Assembly (NCBI RefSeq): GCF_905475395.1
Contig: NC_058337.1
Location: 12,760,983 to 12,824,982, forward strand
DNA from: Chrysoperla carnea
Taxonomy: Eukaryota > Arthropoda > Insecta > Neuroptera > Chrysopidae
Direction of reading: 5' to 3'
DNA length: 64,000 nucleotides
The position numbers and the translations under genes were made by a program. The notes under the pieces were generated by a model. That model was not told where the DNA came from and made no database searches. It saw only the letters and a program-made list of their open reading frames with translations. Below, piece by piece: positions 12,786-25,204 of this stretch (position 1 is its first letter; each line of letters opens with the position of its first letter).

Positions 12786-13799
12786 CTAAGAGCATTTTTT
12801 GTGAATTTTGACTCCAATTAGAAGATAAAATATTTTCGGTCAATATTACTTTATTTGTTAAAAAATTAGTTTAAACAATATCCTGCCAGATATCCCACCT
12901 TAACTTGTACTTTTTCGTTCAGGAGCATGAAAATTAAACATTCTCAATGACGAATTTTGCCTGGACTATATAGACCCGAAGTGAAATATCCAAAATAGCG
13001 TCCAATAAACGTTTTTTTTTTTTTCAAAAGTGGTAAGTGGTAAAATTTAGTTGTTCAAAATGACATTTTACTTACTTATATAATATGCCATTAATATAAT
13101 AGGAAAATTGATCAGCGTTTTTACAGAGAATAGGAAAACTCTCATTAAATAATAATAATGTACAGTAATTTTATACCATTTGTATTTAAGGTATATATGC
13201 AATCCTAAGGTAAAAAAATAAAGACTACCGACAGAAGTGAAAACTTAAAACTGTAGGTACTTTGAATTTTCAAACTGATTGTAATTTAAAAAAATTAAAA
13301 TGTAATTAATCTAATATTATATCCACACGTGACACCATTTTAATTTGCCACTTTAAAACAACTTTGCCACGTAAGGTTTCACACCAGCCCGCTAGAACAA
13401 CTTTGCTATGTAAGGTTTTCACCACCACCAATCACATTTAACGCTTCATTGGAGCCAGGAAAAATGCTATTAACATTAATTATATATTACGTTTTATTTC
13501 ATTAAAAATATTTATAAAATTTATTTCATGAGCAAAATTGTTGCACATATCGGGTGTATCAAAAAGTCAAGGGGTGTTAAGATACAGCAAAACAATCATT
13601 TAATTTTCGTTTTGGAACCAGCAGATTTTCGAACTTAGTTTTTCTTAGGGGAAAAAAACAAAATAAGATCATTTGTCGATATGTTTGTCGATACTTTTCA
13701 CGTATAGGAGTTATTTTTATGGGTCCGATTTTCAAAATCGAAATTTCTTTACATTATTGGCATTAATACCAATGCATGTGCATGTGTGTGTATGTGTAC

Positions 13800-13985
13800 G
13801 TGTTATTCTATCTCTTACCTTTTAGAATCTAAATTAACTATTAAAGCAACCCGGAGAACTATGTCCAATCTGATGTCTAAACATGATATTTCTCATCAAA
13901 CTCTGCAAATTTTGTAATTTTTTGATTGGTTAACTATGAAACAAGTTATTAGCCATAATAGATTAAAATAGCTCATCCTATATAA
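13800..13985 (+). repeat. Family Z dispersed repeat, copy 2
   Basis: Contains GTTATTCTATCTCTTACC, CAACCCGGAGAACTA, CCAATCTGATGTCTA and AGCCATAATAGATTAAAATA, the reverse complement of the start of the 30.6 kb copy. Confidence 0.65.
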
Positions 13986-14119
13986 TAAGTAGTAGAAAAA
14001 ATCGTCTTATAACAGTGTAAAAGCACTTTTCTAGTTTTGCAACTTCATAAAACTAGAAAATGTGGTGGAAAACATTTTTTATTAAAAATAAAGTTGCTTA
14101 GAAAACCTCTAATGTAATA

Positions 14120-14690
14120 AAAAAACAAGTGAAAACAAACAATTGACTGAATTAATTGTTGAAATACCATGCATAGTCAGTGTTGATTTCTTTATCACAT
14201 TACACATAGATACATGTGACACATACATAACTGATATTCAAGTATGGTAAATACTATAAAATTTCCGCTTAATTGGCACCCTCACGGGTAAACAGTGATG
14301 TTTACGAAAAAATGTTTCAAGCAAAAGTTGTTTATTTTTTGATATGGAACATTTTTTATATTTAAACTTTTGTTCTATCTCTAACGGTTTACAAGATGGA
14401 TCCTACGGACCCAAGACCCAATTGACCTATGATGCTCATTTACGAACTCGACCTCACTTTTTACGTCCTGAGTCCGCTGTAAAAATTTCAGCTCGATATC
14501 TTTTTTCGTTTTTGAGTTATCGTGTCCACAGACGGACGGACGGGCGGACAACCGGAAATGGACTAATTAGGTGATTCTATGAACACCTATAGCAAAATTT
14601 TGTGCGTGGCATCAATATTTTTAAACGTTACAAACTTGGGACCAAACTTAGTATACCTTGCATATTACATATATGCATGGTATAAAAATC
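14120..14690 (+). repeat. Family X dispersed repeat, copy 2 (most complete)
   Basis: Carries all family landmarks, including ACGGACGGACGGGCGGACAA, and ends in a near-perfect hairpin at 14652-14684 (TATACC ... GGTATA around a TAC centre). No open reading frame of the element is recognisable. Confidence 0.8.
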
Positions 14691-15372
14691 GAAAATGTTT
14701 TTTAAAATATAGTACCTATTCAATTTCTAGCAACAGTGTAAATGTTATGCTCGCGAAGTCACGACCCACATATATTTTGAGGCGTGCGCTCTTTTTTGTG
14801 TTAGTAGACTTTTTATAACCTGTATATATATATAGGTAATGTATCAGGAGTATATTATGTTTAATCTAAAGTTAGTAACGCTTAGAAATATTAACGAAAG
14901 ACATTAAATATTGACACAGGTGTTCAAAGAATCACCTTTACAATTCATTCGTTTATTTCCCTCTACTTTTTCGCCTATGAAAAAATTAGCAAGAAAATGA
15001 AATTTTTAGAACGTGTTTCAGAACAATAATTTACTTTGAGTTGTGAACGATCAAACATTGGTCAATCGAATCAAGTCCATAGGACCCATTATTTATACAG
15101 TAAAAGATAGAAGAGAAGTTTAAAGATTTTTGTGTATAGTTTAAGATTCTTAATAACTATAAACAATTCAAAGCAGCGTTGCCAATTAATGTTTCGGGCG
15201 GGACTGGTACAATCCCGATTTTTATAGATAATTTAGAATACATGAAACATAGTGTCATGAAACAAATGAAATAGTAAATCAAAAGTCAGACAAAATCGAT
15301 AAATTAAAAAATTATATTAACTATATTATTATTAGTCCTTATGCAATTATAATGTCAGTGTCTTGGATTTAG

Positions 15373-15525
15373 GAAAAAATAGACCGGAAAAAAGAGACCG
15401 AAATTAACTCTTCTATAGTCGACAAACTCAACTCCAAAAACTCGTTATTTCAACAATACTCCGGATTTATAAAATTTCAAAATCGATCTATTTATTCGGT
15501 CTTTTATTTCATGGGTCTATTTTTT
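15373..15525. repeat. Short inverted-repeat element (about 150 bp)
   Basis: AAAAAATAGACCGG and AGAGACCGAA on the left pair with TTCGGTCTTTTATTTCATGG and GTCTATTTTTT on the right. Confidence 0.55.
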
Positions 15526-16719
15526 CGATTATCGTTTGTATTATGTACCGCATTCTTTTACAGAAAGCTATAATGAATTCCGATTTCCTCAAAAAAGAAT
15601 CTGACAATGTTCAGACTTTTATATCGAAACGTATGCAGAATATTTAAACAATTTACTCACTTGTTTACTACCTAAGTACTAGTCTAAAACGAGTGGATAA
15701 TAACATAATATATGTATGAAACTTTTAACTAAAAGCTGTAAATAAAAGATAGACACTTATGTAGTTTAGAAAAAGCTCTTTTTTTTTTAAATTTCAAGTT
15801 ACTGGACATCAAAACTGAAACGATAGTGACCCCTTAAAGTTCAAAATTCTTACGAACTTTCTTCTCTTTCAATTAAAAATATATTTTTAATGAATGAATT
15901 TTTTTTTTCTATTTACTAATATGTGACAAAAACAAAGCATTTTACGATTCACAAACTGTTACCTTTACTAAAAGTTACTGACCGATCAACCTTAACTTTT
16001 GTAACAAACTTCATTCTTTAAGTTCAAGATCTTTTTTATTATTTTAACCGTATAAGATAGAAGATATTGTATATCCGTACATCCATTGTTTCAAGAAAAT
16101 CGAAATAAACGTATCCTTCCGTAAAAGCAAAACCGCGAATTACATTTCATCTTTTAATTACAAACAATTGATTACTTCTGGTGGGAAATAGAAAATTATT
16201 TCAAATAAACAAAAAAAAAAATGTTAATATGTATTTTTTGGTTGGAAATTAAGAATGTAAAAAAGTAAATAGGTACTCACCGTGATAACCAGAAACACAA
16301 AATTTTGGTAAACGTCGTGAAAATACAACTTACAACACACGATAACGATGAAAATTTCACTGAATAGTATTTGAATGAACTAACATGAACCGCATGTAAC
16401 AAACGTTCAAAGTAGACTGTCAAAACGAAAAAGCTCCAACAACCTAAACCATAACATATATAGGAGTGACGAACGTTATATACGATGAACGGACCTACAA
16501 TTTTCACATAACGGTTAGAAAAACTCCCTGCATGTATACCTAGAATCCGTACTCGTCTTTGTTCACAACATTTCATATTATCCATTCAGAAATACAATGT
16601 GGCTCAAATTAAATGTCTTTGAATCGAAACATTATCACTAAAGGTTTAACAAAAAAATTCTTAAGAAAATTGATCGTTTTAATTTATAAATTTAAATAGT
16701 CCCTTTTTATATCATGTAT

Positions 16720-17272
16720 ATATGAAATATACATAGTATATTAAGTTTAGTCCCAAGTTTGTAACGCTTAAAAATAATGATGCTAGGAAAAAAATTTTGT
16801 CATAGGTGTTCATAGAATCACCTAATTTGCCCATTTCCGGTTGTCCGTCCGTCCGTCCGTCTGTGGACACGATAACTCAAAAACGAAAAAATATATCGAG
16901 CTGAAATTTTTACAGCGTACTCAGGACGTAAAAAGTGAGGTCAAGTTCGTAAATGAGCATCATAGGTCAATTGGGTCTTGGGTCCGTAGGACCCATCTTG
17001 TAAACCGTTAGAGATAGAACAAAAGTTTAAATGTAAAAAATATTCTTTATCAAAAATTAAACAACTTTTGTTTGAAACGTTTTTTCGTAAACATCACTGT
17101 TTACCCGTGAGGGCGCCAATTAGGCGGAAATTTTATAATATGTACTATACTTGATTATCAGTTATGTATGTGTCACATGTTTGTATGTGTAAGGTGATAA
17201 AGAAATCAACACTGTCTATGCATGGTATTTCAACAATTAACTCAGTCAATTGTTTGTTTTCACTTGTTTCTT
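16720..17272 (-). repeat. Family X dispersed repeat, copy 3 (inverted)
   Basis: Minus-strand copy with the full order of landmarks, from the CTGAGTTAATTGTTG end at about 17240 to the CTTAATATACTATG end at about 16730. The GACGGACGGACGGAC block is at about 16843-16866. Confidence 0.8.
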
Positions 17273-17449
17273 ATTGTTCTTGATATATCAAATTAAACGT
17301 CCAATTATTGTATACTTTACTGGATTGTATGAAGATAGCGTGAATGTCATTAGTAAAAACTACGCTTTGTTTCAATCAATTTTGAAAAATTTAGAATTTG
17401 CCACAGATTTTCCGGAAAAAAATAATTTTGTTACAAAATAATAATGTTT

Positions 17450-17645
17450 GTTTGTCTTATCAAATTTGCCATCAGTGACCAAAAAAACCTGATCGAGCAA
17501 TCACATTTTTCCGAAAATTTTCAAGTTTTAAATTTAAAAAACAGCGAATTTTCTGGCTTTCCACGTTATCATTGTAGAAAGCTGACCCAAAAAACATATA
17601 GGAAACCATTTTGAGCGCGCGCCTTATACGAGTTGACGAGATTTT
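17450..17645 (-). repeat. Family Y repeat, partial copy upstream of X copy 3
   Basis: The minus strand reads CCTATATGTTTTTTGGGTCA and AACGTGGAAAGCC, as in 8130-8215. In element orientation it lies before X, unlike the 7-8 kb locus where it lies after X. Confidence 0.5.
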
Positions 17646-17879
17646 ACATGCGTATAATAATGTATACCTTAACTCGGAAAAAAACGTTACATGTATACAT
17701 AGATTTCCCGATGAAAAAAAAGTGAATATTTTCTTATTTTAAAAATAGTCAATTAAGACTTAAGATCTGAGGATCTTTTTCTTGGGTTTTTGTTGAATTC
17801 GGACAAAACTCACCGAAAGAAAAAAATTTGAAATTTGCCATTTTTACCCGACTGAGAAACGCAACGGAACGGAGTGGTA

Positions 17880-18600
17880 ATGTATTTATCCTATATGGCA
17901 CACTAGAGACCAAACGCGTGGGCCGATTTCGATGATTCTGACGTCAATCGATTTGTCTTAACCTTGCAAGTGCTACTGAAGCTATGGCAGTAATGAAAAT
18001 TCCAAAAAGAATGAAAAAGAATGTATGCGTGCTCCTATGTGGCACACTAGATACCAAACACGTCGGCCAATATGGCAACCACCAGGCGCCAACTTGTGAA
18101 AAGAATGTATATGCGTTCATATGTGGCACAATATAGACCAAATGGACCCATTTTGATTATTCTTACGCCAATCGATTTGTTTTAATCTTGCGAGTGCTAC
18201 TGATGATATGGCAACAATGATAATTCAATATGGCGACCATCAGACGCCATATAGAATTATGTCAACTATGTCAATAAATCGGTTCACGCGTTTGGTCTCA
18301 AAGGACCAAACATGTATCCCACCTACGTAGGCTGAAAATGAAAATCGTCAAATTATGGTAAGTGGGGTATCGTTGAAAATCCTAACTAAAAAGAGTAAAA
18401 TAAAAAAAATTATTTAAAAAATCAGAAAACCCGACTGAGTTAAATATATATAAATACAAGTCCAGCAGTTTACATAGCGACTTTAACAGTCGGGACCCGT
18501 AAAAATCTACACCGACTAAAATATTTTCAATAATGGATCTTGACTGTTAAAGTAGCTATGTAAACTGCTGGGCTTGTGCTTTATTTGCCCTTAGCTTTTC
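17880..18600. repeat. Composite repeat with ACCAAACGCG units and an internal hairpin
   Basis: Direct units around GGCACACTAGAGACCAAACG, ACCAAACACG and TAGACCAAATGGACC (about 17895-18230). Then come an inverted ACGCGTTTGGTCTC, and a hairpin (18466-18580) in which AAGTCCAGCAGTTTACATAG pairs with CTATGTAAACTGCTGGGCTT. Parts recur at 21185-21740. Confidence 0.6.
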
Positions 18601-19009
18601 GAATATAATAAACAACTGTTTATTAGTTAAGAAATTAATTTGTTTATAACAATTTTCATTGATTGGTTAGTCATTTTAATTTCTACGCACTTTTTCTGGG
18701 GTTTGTCGCTTACATATATATACAATGTACAATATACATATATTTAGACATAGACTTTTATATTTTAACATTTAGTACATCACGAACATAGCACACTGTA
18801 CCTAAATAACGTTTGTAATCTGTGAATTCTTTTGTTTATTTTATTCATTTTAATTAACTTATATTTTATTACACATAGACTTAAAAAAGTTTTCTTACCT
18901 AAATTCAATAGTAAGTACTCAGCAAACTTTTACCTTTTTTTGATCATATTAAACTACAAACGATGCAATGGATTGTAGTGAACCTCTGATTTCTCATTGT
19001 TTAATATTA

Positions 19010-19690
19010 TCGAAATCGGAGCTCCGTCACGCTGGAACCGGACTTGAAAAAAGTCAGTTTTTTTTTTAATCATATTAAAGTACAAACGATGCAATGGATT
19101 GTAGTGAAATTTATTTGTTAATAGAAACGTTATTTGCCAATGAAAATCCATAATTTACAGCCAGAATTCAGAAATGCTCTGAATGATAATAAAATTGTAA
19201 TTAACGTATTGATGAGAAAAATAATTTCCAAGTTTTAGTATTTCGAAAAAATATATATAAAATAATAAAATAATGAAGTTTTACTACCAAATGATACGAA
19301 CATCGAAACTTCAAACAATTTAAGTAATCTAATTTAGAATAGATCTGAAAACTGAAATTGTTTGTAGTTTCGATTTTTGTCTCATTTTGTAGTAAAAACT
19401 CCATTTTTTTATTACTTTATCAATTTTTTCAAAAATATTGTAACTTGAAAATTATTTTTCTGATCACTACAATAAACTACAAACGATTTAGAGCCGATCT
19501 GAATACTTTTTATTACCGTATCATAATTATTCATCATTCTGGCTCAAAATTATGGATTTTCCTTGATAAATATTGTTACTACAAAGAAATTTTCACTGCA
19601 ATCCATTGCATCGTTTGTAGTTTAATATAATCAAAAAAACCTGATTTATTTCAAGTCCACTTCCAGCGTGATGGAGCTCGGATTCGGATG
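19010..19690. repeat. Foldback element of about 680 bp
   Basis: The left arm (GGAGCTCCGTCACGCTGGAA, ACAAACGATGCAATGGATTG, AATCCATAATTT) is mirrored on the right (AATTATGGATTTTCC, CAATCCATTGCATCGTTTGT, TCCAGCGTGATGGAGCTCGG). A further arm piece with TACAAACGATGCAATGGATT lies just outside at about 18955-18975. Confidence 0.75.
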
Positions 19691-20196
19691 ATTGTATGTT
19701 GGGATCAGTAAACCAACAACTTGAGCTAGCTACAAGTTTAAATACAAAAAATAATTATTTTATAAAGACAGACAACTTTTGTTTGAAACACTTTTTCATA
19801 CGGTCAATAGTTAATGCATGTGCAATGCAATGTTGAATCTATAGGTATATGAAATTAACTACTTATTGGAAAACGATATATTTAAAAAAAAAATAAAGAC
19901 CATATTATTTAATACAATATGATAATATTTATTATTACTTGAATAAGAACTTAAGAGTATAAATTCATAATATTTATAATTTTTTTAATGATAAAATATA
20001 GTCGTTTGTTATAGAGCATGAGTAACAAATTTATGAACTTCACACTTCAGTAAATAATTCCAATTTATTGAAAAATATAGGCAATATGATTACATGAATA
20101 AGAACTTTAGTGCAAAAATTCATAACATTTAGATTTTTTTAAAGGATAAAATATGTAATAATATTAATATATTTTATGTAATAATTTATATTATAT

Positions 20197-20235
20197 AGAC
20201 TAGCTTTTGCCCACGGCTTCGCTCGTGATTATGAT
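20197..20235. repeat. Repeat boundary motif CTTTTGCCCACGGCTTCGCT
   Basis: A motif of this kind (CTAGCTTTTGCCCRCGGCTTCG) recurs in many arthropod genomes at one end of short retroelements, as I recall. Here it follows AT-rich sequence and precedes the TGATTCATTTA repeats. Confidence 0.4.
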
Positions 20236-20439
20236 TCATATTAATGTATTCCATAAATGATTCATTTAATGGATCGTTGATTCATTTAGATAACCAATTT
20301 TAAAGACTTGGAGAACCAACTTTGCTTACATCACCTTTGAAAACAACGTGGCATTCGTCCATGGAGTGCGCTGTGCTCCTTTAAAGAATGAAATAAAAAA
20401 TTGATACAGTATACTTTTCTCTCAATTGCTTCTGATAAT

Positions 20440-20537
20440 GATTCACTTAGTGAATCAATGATTCATTTAGTGAATCAATGATTCATTTAGTGAATCAATG
20501 ATTCATTTAGAGAATCATTGATCCATTTAGAGATCCA
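20440..20537. repeat. Tandem repeat of a palindromic 20-mer (about five units)
   Basis: Units of 20 bases with consensus GATTCATTTAGTGAATCAAT. The first three are near-identical, the fourth reads AGAGAATCATT and the fifth is partial. Each unit is a dyad (TGATTCAC...GTGAATCA). Isolated relatives occur at 20256-20290. Confidence 0.85.
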
Positions 20538-20734
20538 ACCTTTATCTCACTTATCCCCTTTTAACTTAAACCCTAACTTTAAACCCGATTTTGAACCTCT
20601 AACAGAATAAATTTAAAAAAAATACATTCAATAAAAGAGACGGTGTATGGTTTATCTTCACCCATCTGAAAATTAATCACATGAGACAATAAACTTTTTA
20701 GTTAACTTTAAATTTTTTTTTTTGTGGCTATTTT

Positions 20735-21010
20735 AAATTAATTTTAATCAGTTTTTTCCATGAACCCAAACCAATACCATCATTTTCTTAAATTAATTAT
20801 CTTTCTCCTGATACCATATTCATTCTATTGGTTAACATATCGGTGTAGATCTGTTGATACCAAATGAACAGGTGTAAGCCAATATAGGTAACCACATCGA
20901 TCTGTTAACCAATCCAAATTGATATAAAAAAAAGATAATTTAATTACGAAAATAATGGTATAGGCTGGCCTGTAAAAAAACCCTTCATGGACATTGGTTA
21001 AAATTAATTT
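20735..21010. repeat. Foldback element of about 275 bp
   Basis: AATTAATTTTAATCAG and CCAATACCATCATTTTCTTA on the left, with TTGGTTAACATATCGGTGTA near the centre, pair with CATCGATCTGTTAACCAAT, AATAATGGTATAGG and GGTTAAAATTAATTTC on the right. Confidence 0.7.
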
Positions 21011-21111
21011 CATTAAAGATAGTCCTGAACACTTTTCGTTATAAAAAAAAATAATAATAACAGGAGTGTTCAAAAATCTGTGCAATGATCCGTCAGCAGT
21101 CATTCAGGACA

Positions 21112-21116
<5 letters not shown>

Positions 21117-21148
<32 letters not shown>

Positions 21149-21150
21149 TA
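21117..21150. repeat. AT dinucleotide microsatellite
   Basis: Uninterrupted TA/AT repeat of about 30 bases, followed by imperfect TATATAGATATTT units. Shorter AT runs occur at about 23790-23805 and 45487-45506. Confidence 0.9.
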
Positions 21151-21184
21151 TTTATATATATAGATATTTTATCATTTAATTAAA

Positions 21185-21740
21185 AAAAAATTAATTAGAA
21201 AGATAAAACAAACCCGACTTAGTTAAATATAAACTAAAACACATTAAAATCTACACCGGCTAGAATCTTCCCAATAATGGGTCCCGACTGTCAAAGTCGC
21301 TATGTAAACTGCTGGACTTGTTTTTTTTCTTTTCAGTTTATATTTAACTTAGTTAGGATTTTTTGAATTTTTTTAAATAATTATTTTACCCTTAGTTAGG
21401 ATTTTAAAATACCTATTCAACGCTACCCCACTTACCATAGTTTATCGACTTTGATTTTCCACCTATGTATGTATGTTTAGTCCTTTGAGTCGCTCTAGAG
21501 ACCAAACGCGTGAACCGATTTTAATGATTATTACGTTAATCGATTTGTTTATTTAACAGCTATTCAATGATACCCTACATAACTATATTGAATTTTCAAA
21601 ATTGCCAAATGTTCATTAGAATTTGCAATGTTAAAGTTAATCTATTGACGTAAGAATCATCGAAATCGGCCCACAGATTTGGTCTCTAGTGTGCCATATA
21701 GGAACAACCATACATTATTTTTCACAATATGGCACCTGGT
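21185..21740. repeat. Second copy of the ACCAAACGCG composite repeat
   Basis: Shares AAAATCTACACCG and GCTATGTAAACTGCTGGACT with 18505-18586 in the same orientation. GCTACCCCACTTACCATA and AGAGACCAAACGCGTGAACC run inverted relative to 18280-18400, as expected if the full element is palindromic. Confidence 0.55.
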
Positions 21741-21769
21741 GGTCGTCATAAAAATTATAATAGAATATA

Positions 21770-24545
21770 TTAAAAAGAGAATTTCTACTAATTGTCTTAC
21801 GAACTGGACTTGTGAATGATATAAAATAGGTTATATGTTCTATGTTTTTTTGAAATAACTTCCATGGAATTGCTACCTACTTCTTGGAGTCGCAAATATT
21901 CCACTTTTGGTAGTCTATTTAGCACATCTTGACTTGCAAATCCGAGATCGCTATTACATTCCGCTGCTAGAAATCATAAACGAAAAAATGCCCTGGGCCA
22001 CAAACACACACAGACTTCCATCTAAAAGTGGCGTTAATATATTGTCCTGGCCTTGAAACGAAAAGATATTATGAACATTTCGACTTTTTATTTTTCGGGC
22101 TGGCTACAACGGGTAACTTCTCTATACGGGGCCGGGGAAGCGAAATGCCCGCGCAATTAATTTTTCATTTAAAAAAAAATTATATAAATAGGGGTCAATT
22201 TTTCAACGGAAAATTAGTCTATTTGGGGACGTATCATCCTAAAAATCGAAAATTGAATAAAATAACTTGGAGTATTATTAAACAATGTTTCATTATTTTA
22301 TAAAAGGGAAAATGGATTAAAATCTACTATTATTTTTCTGCAGTAAAATAGAAAAAGCATTTCAAAAGCATTTTTATGTATTTTTTTAATAAAGCTTAGG
22401 CTAGACGTTATAGATATTAAAAAAATACATCTATACACAGGGTTTTCTGTTATTGACTGCAGAACGCCTCACTCTCGTAATAAGCTGATCATGACGAACG
22501 AAAAAGCTCTTCAGCAAATTTCGATATTATATTTACTTTAATATTTATTATATTTAATAGAAATTATATTTACATTTTATTCACTTGCCAGATAAATTCA
22601 AATGTAAAGAAAATAATAAGAAATTCAAATAAAATAGTCCATATGTCCCTTGCTCAAAAATGGTGTTTGGTGAACTTTATCTCCCCTAGATTATTGACCC
22701 GTTATTGACCCGGTATATACTTAATGTAGATGCTTCTTTCTTCGTCTTCAGATTTATTTAAGTAAACTATTTCAACATTCTAAAAATGAAACTTGCAGCA
22801 AAATTGAGCATTACTTTCAACTACTACAAATCTCAAATTCACTATCCGATTTATATCTGAGTGATTTTGGATAAATCACTCACATTTTTCCACGTGCAAA
22901 TCTACGTACCTATCATAGTATGGATTTAGGTTAAAAAGTTTTTTAATAAAAGAAAAATATAACGTCTGTTTTTCATATTTTTCGACTGGTTTTGGAGAAA
23001 TCTATCAAAACATACCATTCTGCTACCGTTTTACCATAAAACCAATGTTAAATATGCCTACTATTGAAGTCATTTATTTATTTAAATAATCGGGCAACCC
23101 CCCTCCCTCCTTAAAATTTTCTGAATTGATTTGGAGTTAGTCCGACTTCATATAAAAAAAATTAAACTTTTTATTTAAAATTGCCTTGGTGCTCGTACAT
23201 CCAGTGCCGGACCAAGCATAGAGCAGGTGGGGCTGACGCCGAAATATCCAATGCGACAAATAATTTCGCATTCTAAGTGTTGAATATTGAAATAAAAGTT
23301 AATTTTTGGGAAAAAAAAACACGCCGAAGGACGATCTCGCCCCACCTTGATTTGGGGCTTGAGTCGAAGCTGCGTACATCCTTAATTTAAATTCAACAAT
23401 AACAATTTTTATACTCGGCTACAATGATTTACTGTTGGAAAATTACTAGACAAGTTTATTCGAACCAACTTGTTTCATTGTATATATCATTAAATCATTT
23501 CTAAAAACATCATTGAATTGCGCATGCTACATAGGTACACACAAATAAGCAAATATTATTAAATTTACATTTTCATTACTGCATTATGATAACAAAACAC
23601 GGGATTTTATTTCATATTATTAACATAAACATTATAATTTGTTTATAAATTACTTTTATTATTAGTTTAATTATATAATAAAATTGTTATTTGCAAAAAG
23701 AAAAAAAAAACTATAATCGTATTATTAGAAATTTGTTGCTATTGCTGCAATCAAAGTCAACTAAACTACATAATTTAAACAAATGAATATATATATATAT
23801 ATATGGACAGTTATATACGGAGAGCCAGTGACCAATTTAAGGTTGTCATTTCAAAAGTCACGAAACTTTTCATAAAAAAACCTCAATACCTACAGATACT
23901 GAAAAGTCAATTCTGGCAGCTCAGTGTGGCCGGGTTGAAGACTCATTTTTGTTAAAGTATAAGTCATAAAATTTTAGGAAATTACTTTCGACAATATTTT
24001 TACTTCATACAATTTTTGCCAGAACATTTACACCTCTCCTAATTGTTGCCAGAACGCTATAAATATTTATTTTAAAAAAATCCAATGTTGTCATTTCATC
24101 AGTCTTGAAATTTTAACAGAATAAAGAAAATATATTAATAATTCATAATATTTAATGCCAGAACGAAATTCCATCACCAACAGTCTGCCAGTGCGAAAAA
24201 CGTATCCGTGCGAGTGAGAGTATATGGAAACCTATGAGTTAGAGTGAGAGCGCATATTTATTCATTGTTGTATACGATTCAACATTTCAGTAGTTGTTTA
24301 CATTGTTTTTCAGTATGTTTATAAAATTTTTAGAGTGCAGTTCAGTTTTACTCGTGCATTGTTTTTTGCTATCAGAATAAATATTTTATACCATCTACTT
24401 GTACTCATAAACAGCTAACTTCGCAGATACTACTTACCGACTGGTGGTTGAAATACGAACTATAAATTCTACAAATTTCCAGGGACAGCTGAGCTAATGC
24501 TTAGCGATTGTTCTCCTTCTTTATAACCTCCATGGGTAGCACTTT
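21770..24545. other. Intergenic stretch without a recognised gene
   Basis: An open frame at 22028-22303 has no recognisable motif. About 23190-23390 contains AAAAGTTAATTTTTG and GCCGAA with flanking text similar to 27610-27770, likely two pieces of one dispersed repeat. The rest is AT-rich without structure. Confidence 0.4.
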
Positions 24546-24552
24546 AATGATG

Positions 24553-24740
24553 ATTGAAGAGGATATAAACATCTATCTCTATGGTATAAAGAAACAAAAC
24601 CCATAGAACATATAATATAATCTATTTTATATCATTCATAACTCTAATTCGTAAATCAATTAGATTAGTAGATATTCCCTTTTTATGTGATTTAATTATA
24701 TGTTCTAAGATAATGTTTATACCCTCTTCTCCATTTCATA
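24553..24740. repeat. Inverted-repeat element of about 190 bp
   Basis: GAAGAGGATATAAACAT and AGAACATATAATATAATC on the left pair with GATTTAATTATATGTTCTAA and GTTTATACCCTCTTC on the right. Confidence 0.6.
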
Positions 24741-24893
24741 TATAAACTAGTAAAGGTCAGCTCAATATTTTGGATTCGCGAATCTAGATCTCATGTTTCT
24801 GGGATAAGTGAAGTCTTATGATGTTACAATGTAAATTTATCTCAATTGATATGATTTCCTAGGTTTTACTTATATTTCCGGTAGGGAGCGTTC

Positions 24894-25204
24894 AATTATT
24901 ACGTAACGTTTTTTTGGCAAATTTTATTCCCCTCCCTGCCCCATCGTAACTTACATTAACGTGTTTAATGGAAAAAAATAAATATTTTATTTTATCATTG
25001 TGCAATGAAGTAATGCAATAAATTATAGTTTTATCGAAAAAAAAAATTAATACAAACCAAAAATTACTTAATTAGAAAAAATAATTAGTTATAAAGATAC
25101 GTAACAATATATTTTGGGCCCTCCCCAGTAAACATAACACAGAGTAACGTTTGATTGAAACCCACCCCCCGGGTTAATATGTTACGTAATACTTGAACGT
25201 TCCC
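24894..25204. mobile_element. MITE with GGGAGCGTTCAA termini (about 310 bp)
   Basis: The terminal inverted repeat GGGAGCGTTCAATTATTACG on the left matches the reverse complement of the right end (GGGAACGTTCAAGTATTACG). GTA flanks both ends and may be part of the target duplication. The interior is non-coding. I recall similar GGG(A)NCGTTCAA...TACGTAAC termini from many animal genomes. Confidence 0.75.

Noticed and set aside
16277..16585. Open frame of 102 codons on the minus strand
   Set aside because: Cys/Phe/Ser-rich translation without a motif. Its only notable feature is a donor-like site at the end, reported separately as a weak exon candidate.
16843..16866. GACGGACGGACGGAC run as a pol III or riboswitch-like structure
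   Set aside because: It is simply the conserved central block of repeat family X, and no A-box or B-box pair could be recognised.
20440..20537. CRISPR-like regular repeats
   Set aside because: Units are contiguous with no spacers, and the surrounding sequence is clearly eukaryotic.
22028..22303. Open frame of 91 codons, initially suspected as a transposon ORF
   Set aside because: Contains a patch of moderate GC content but no family motif and no second copy in the window.
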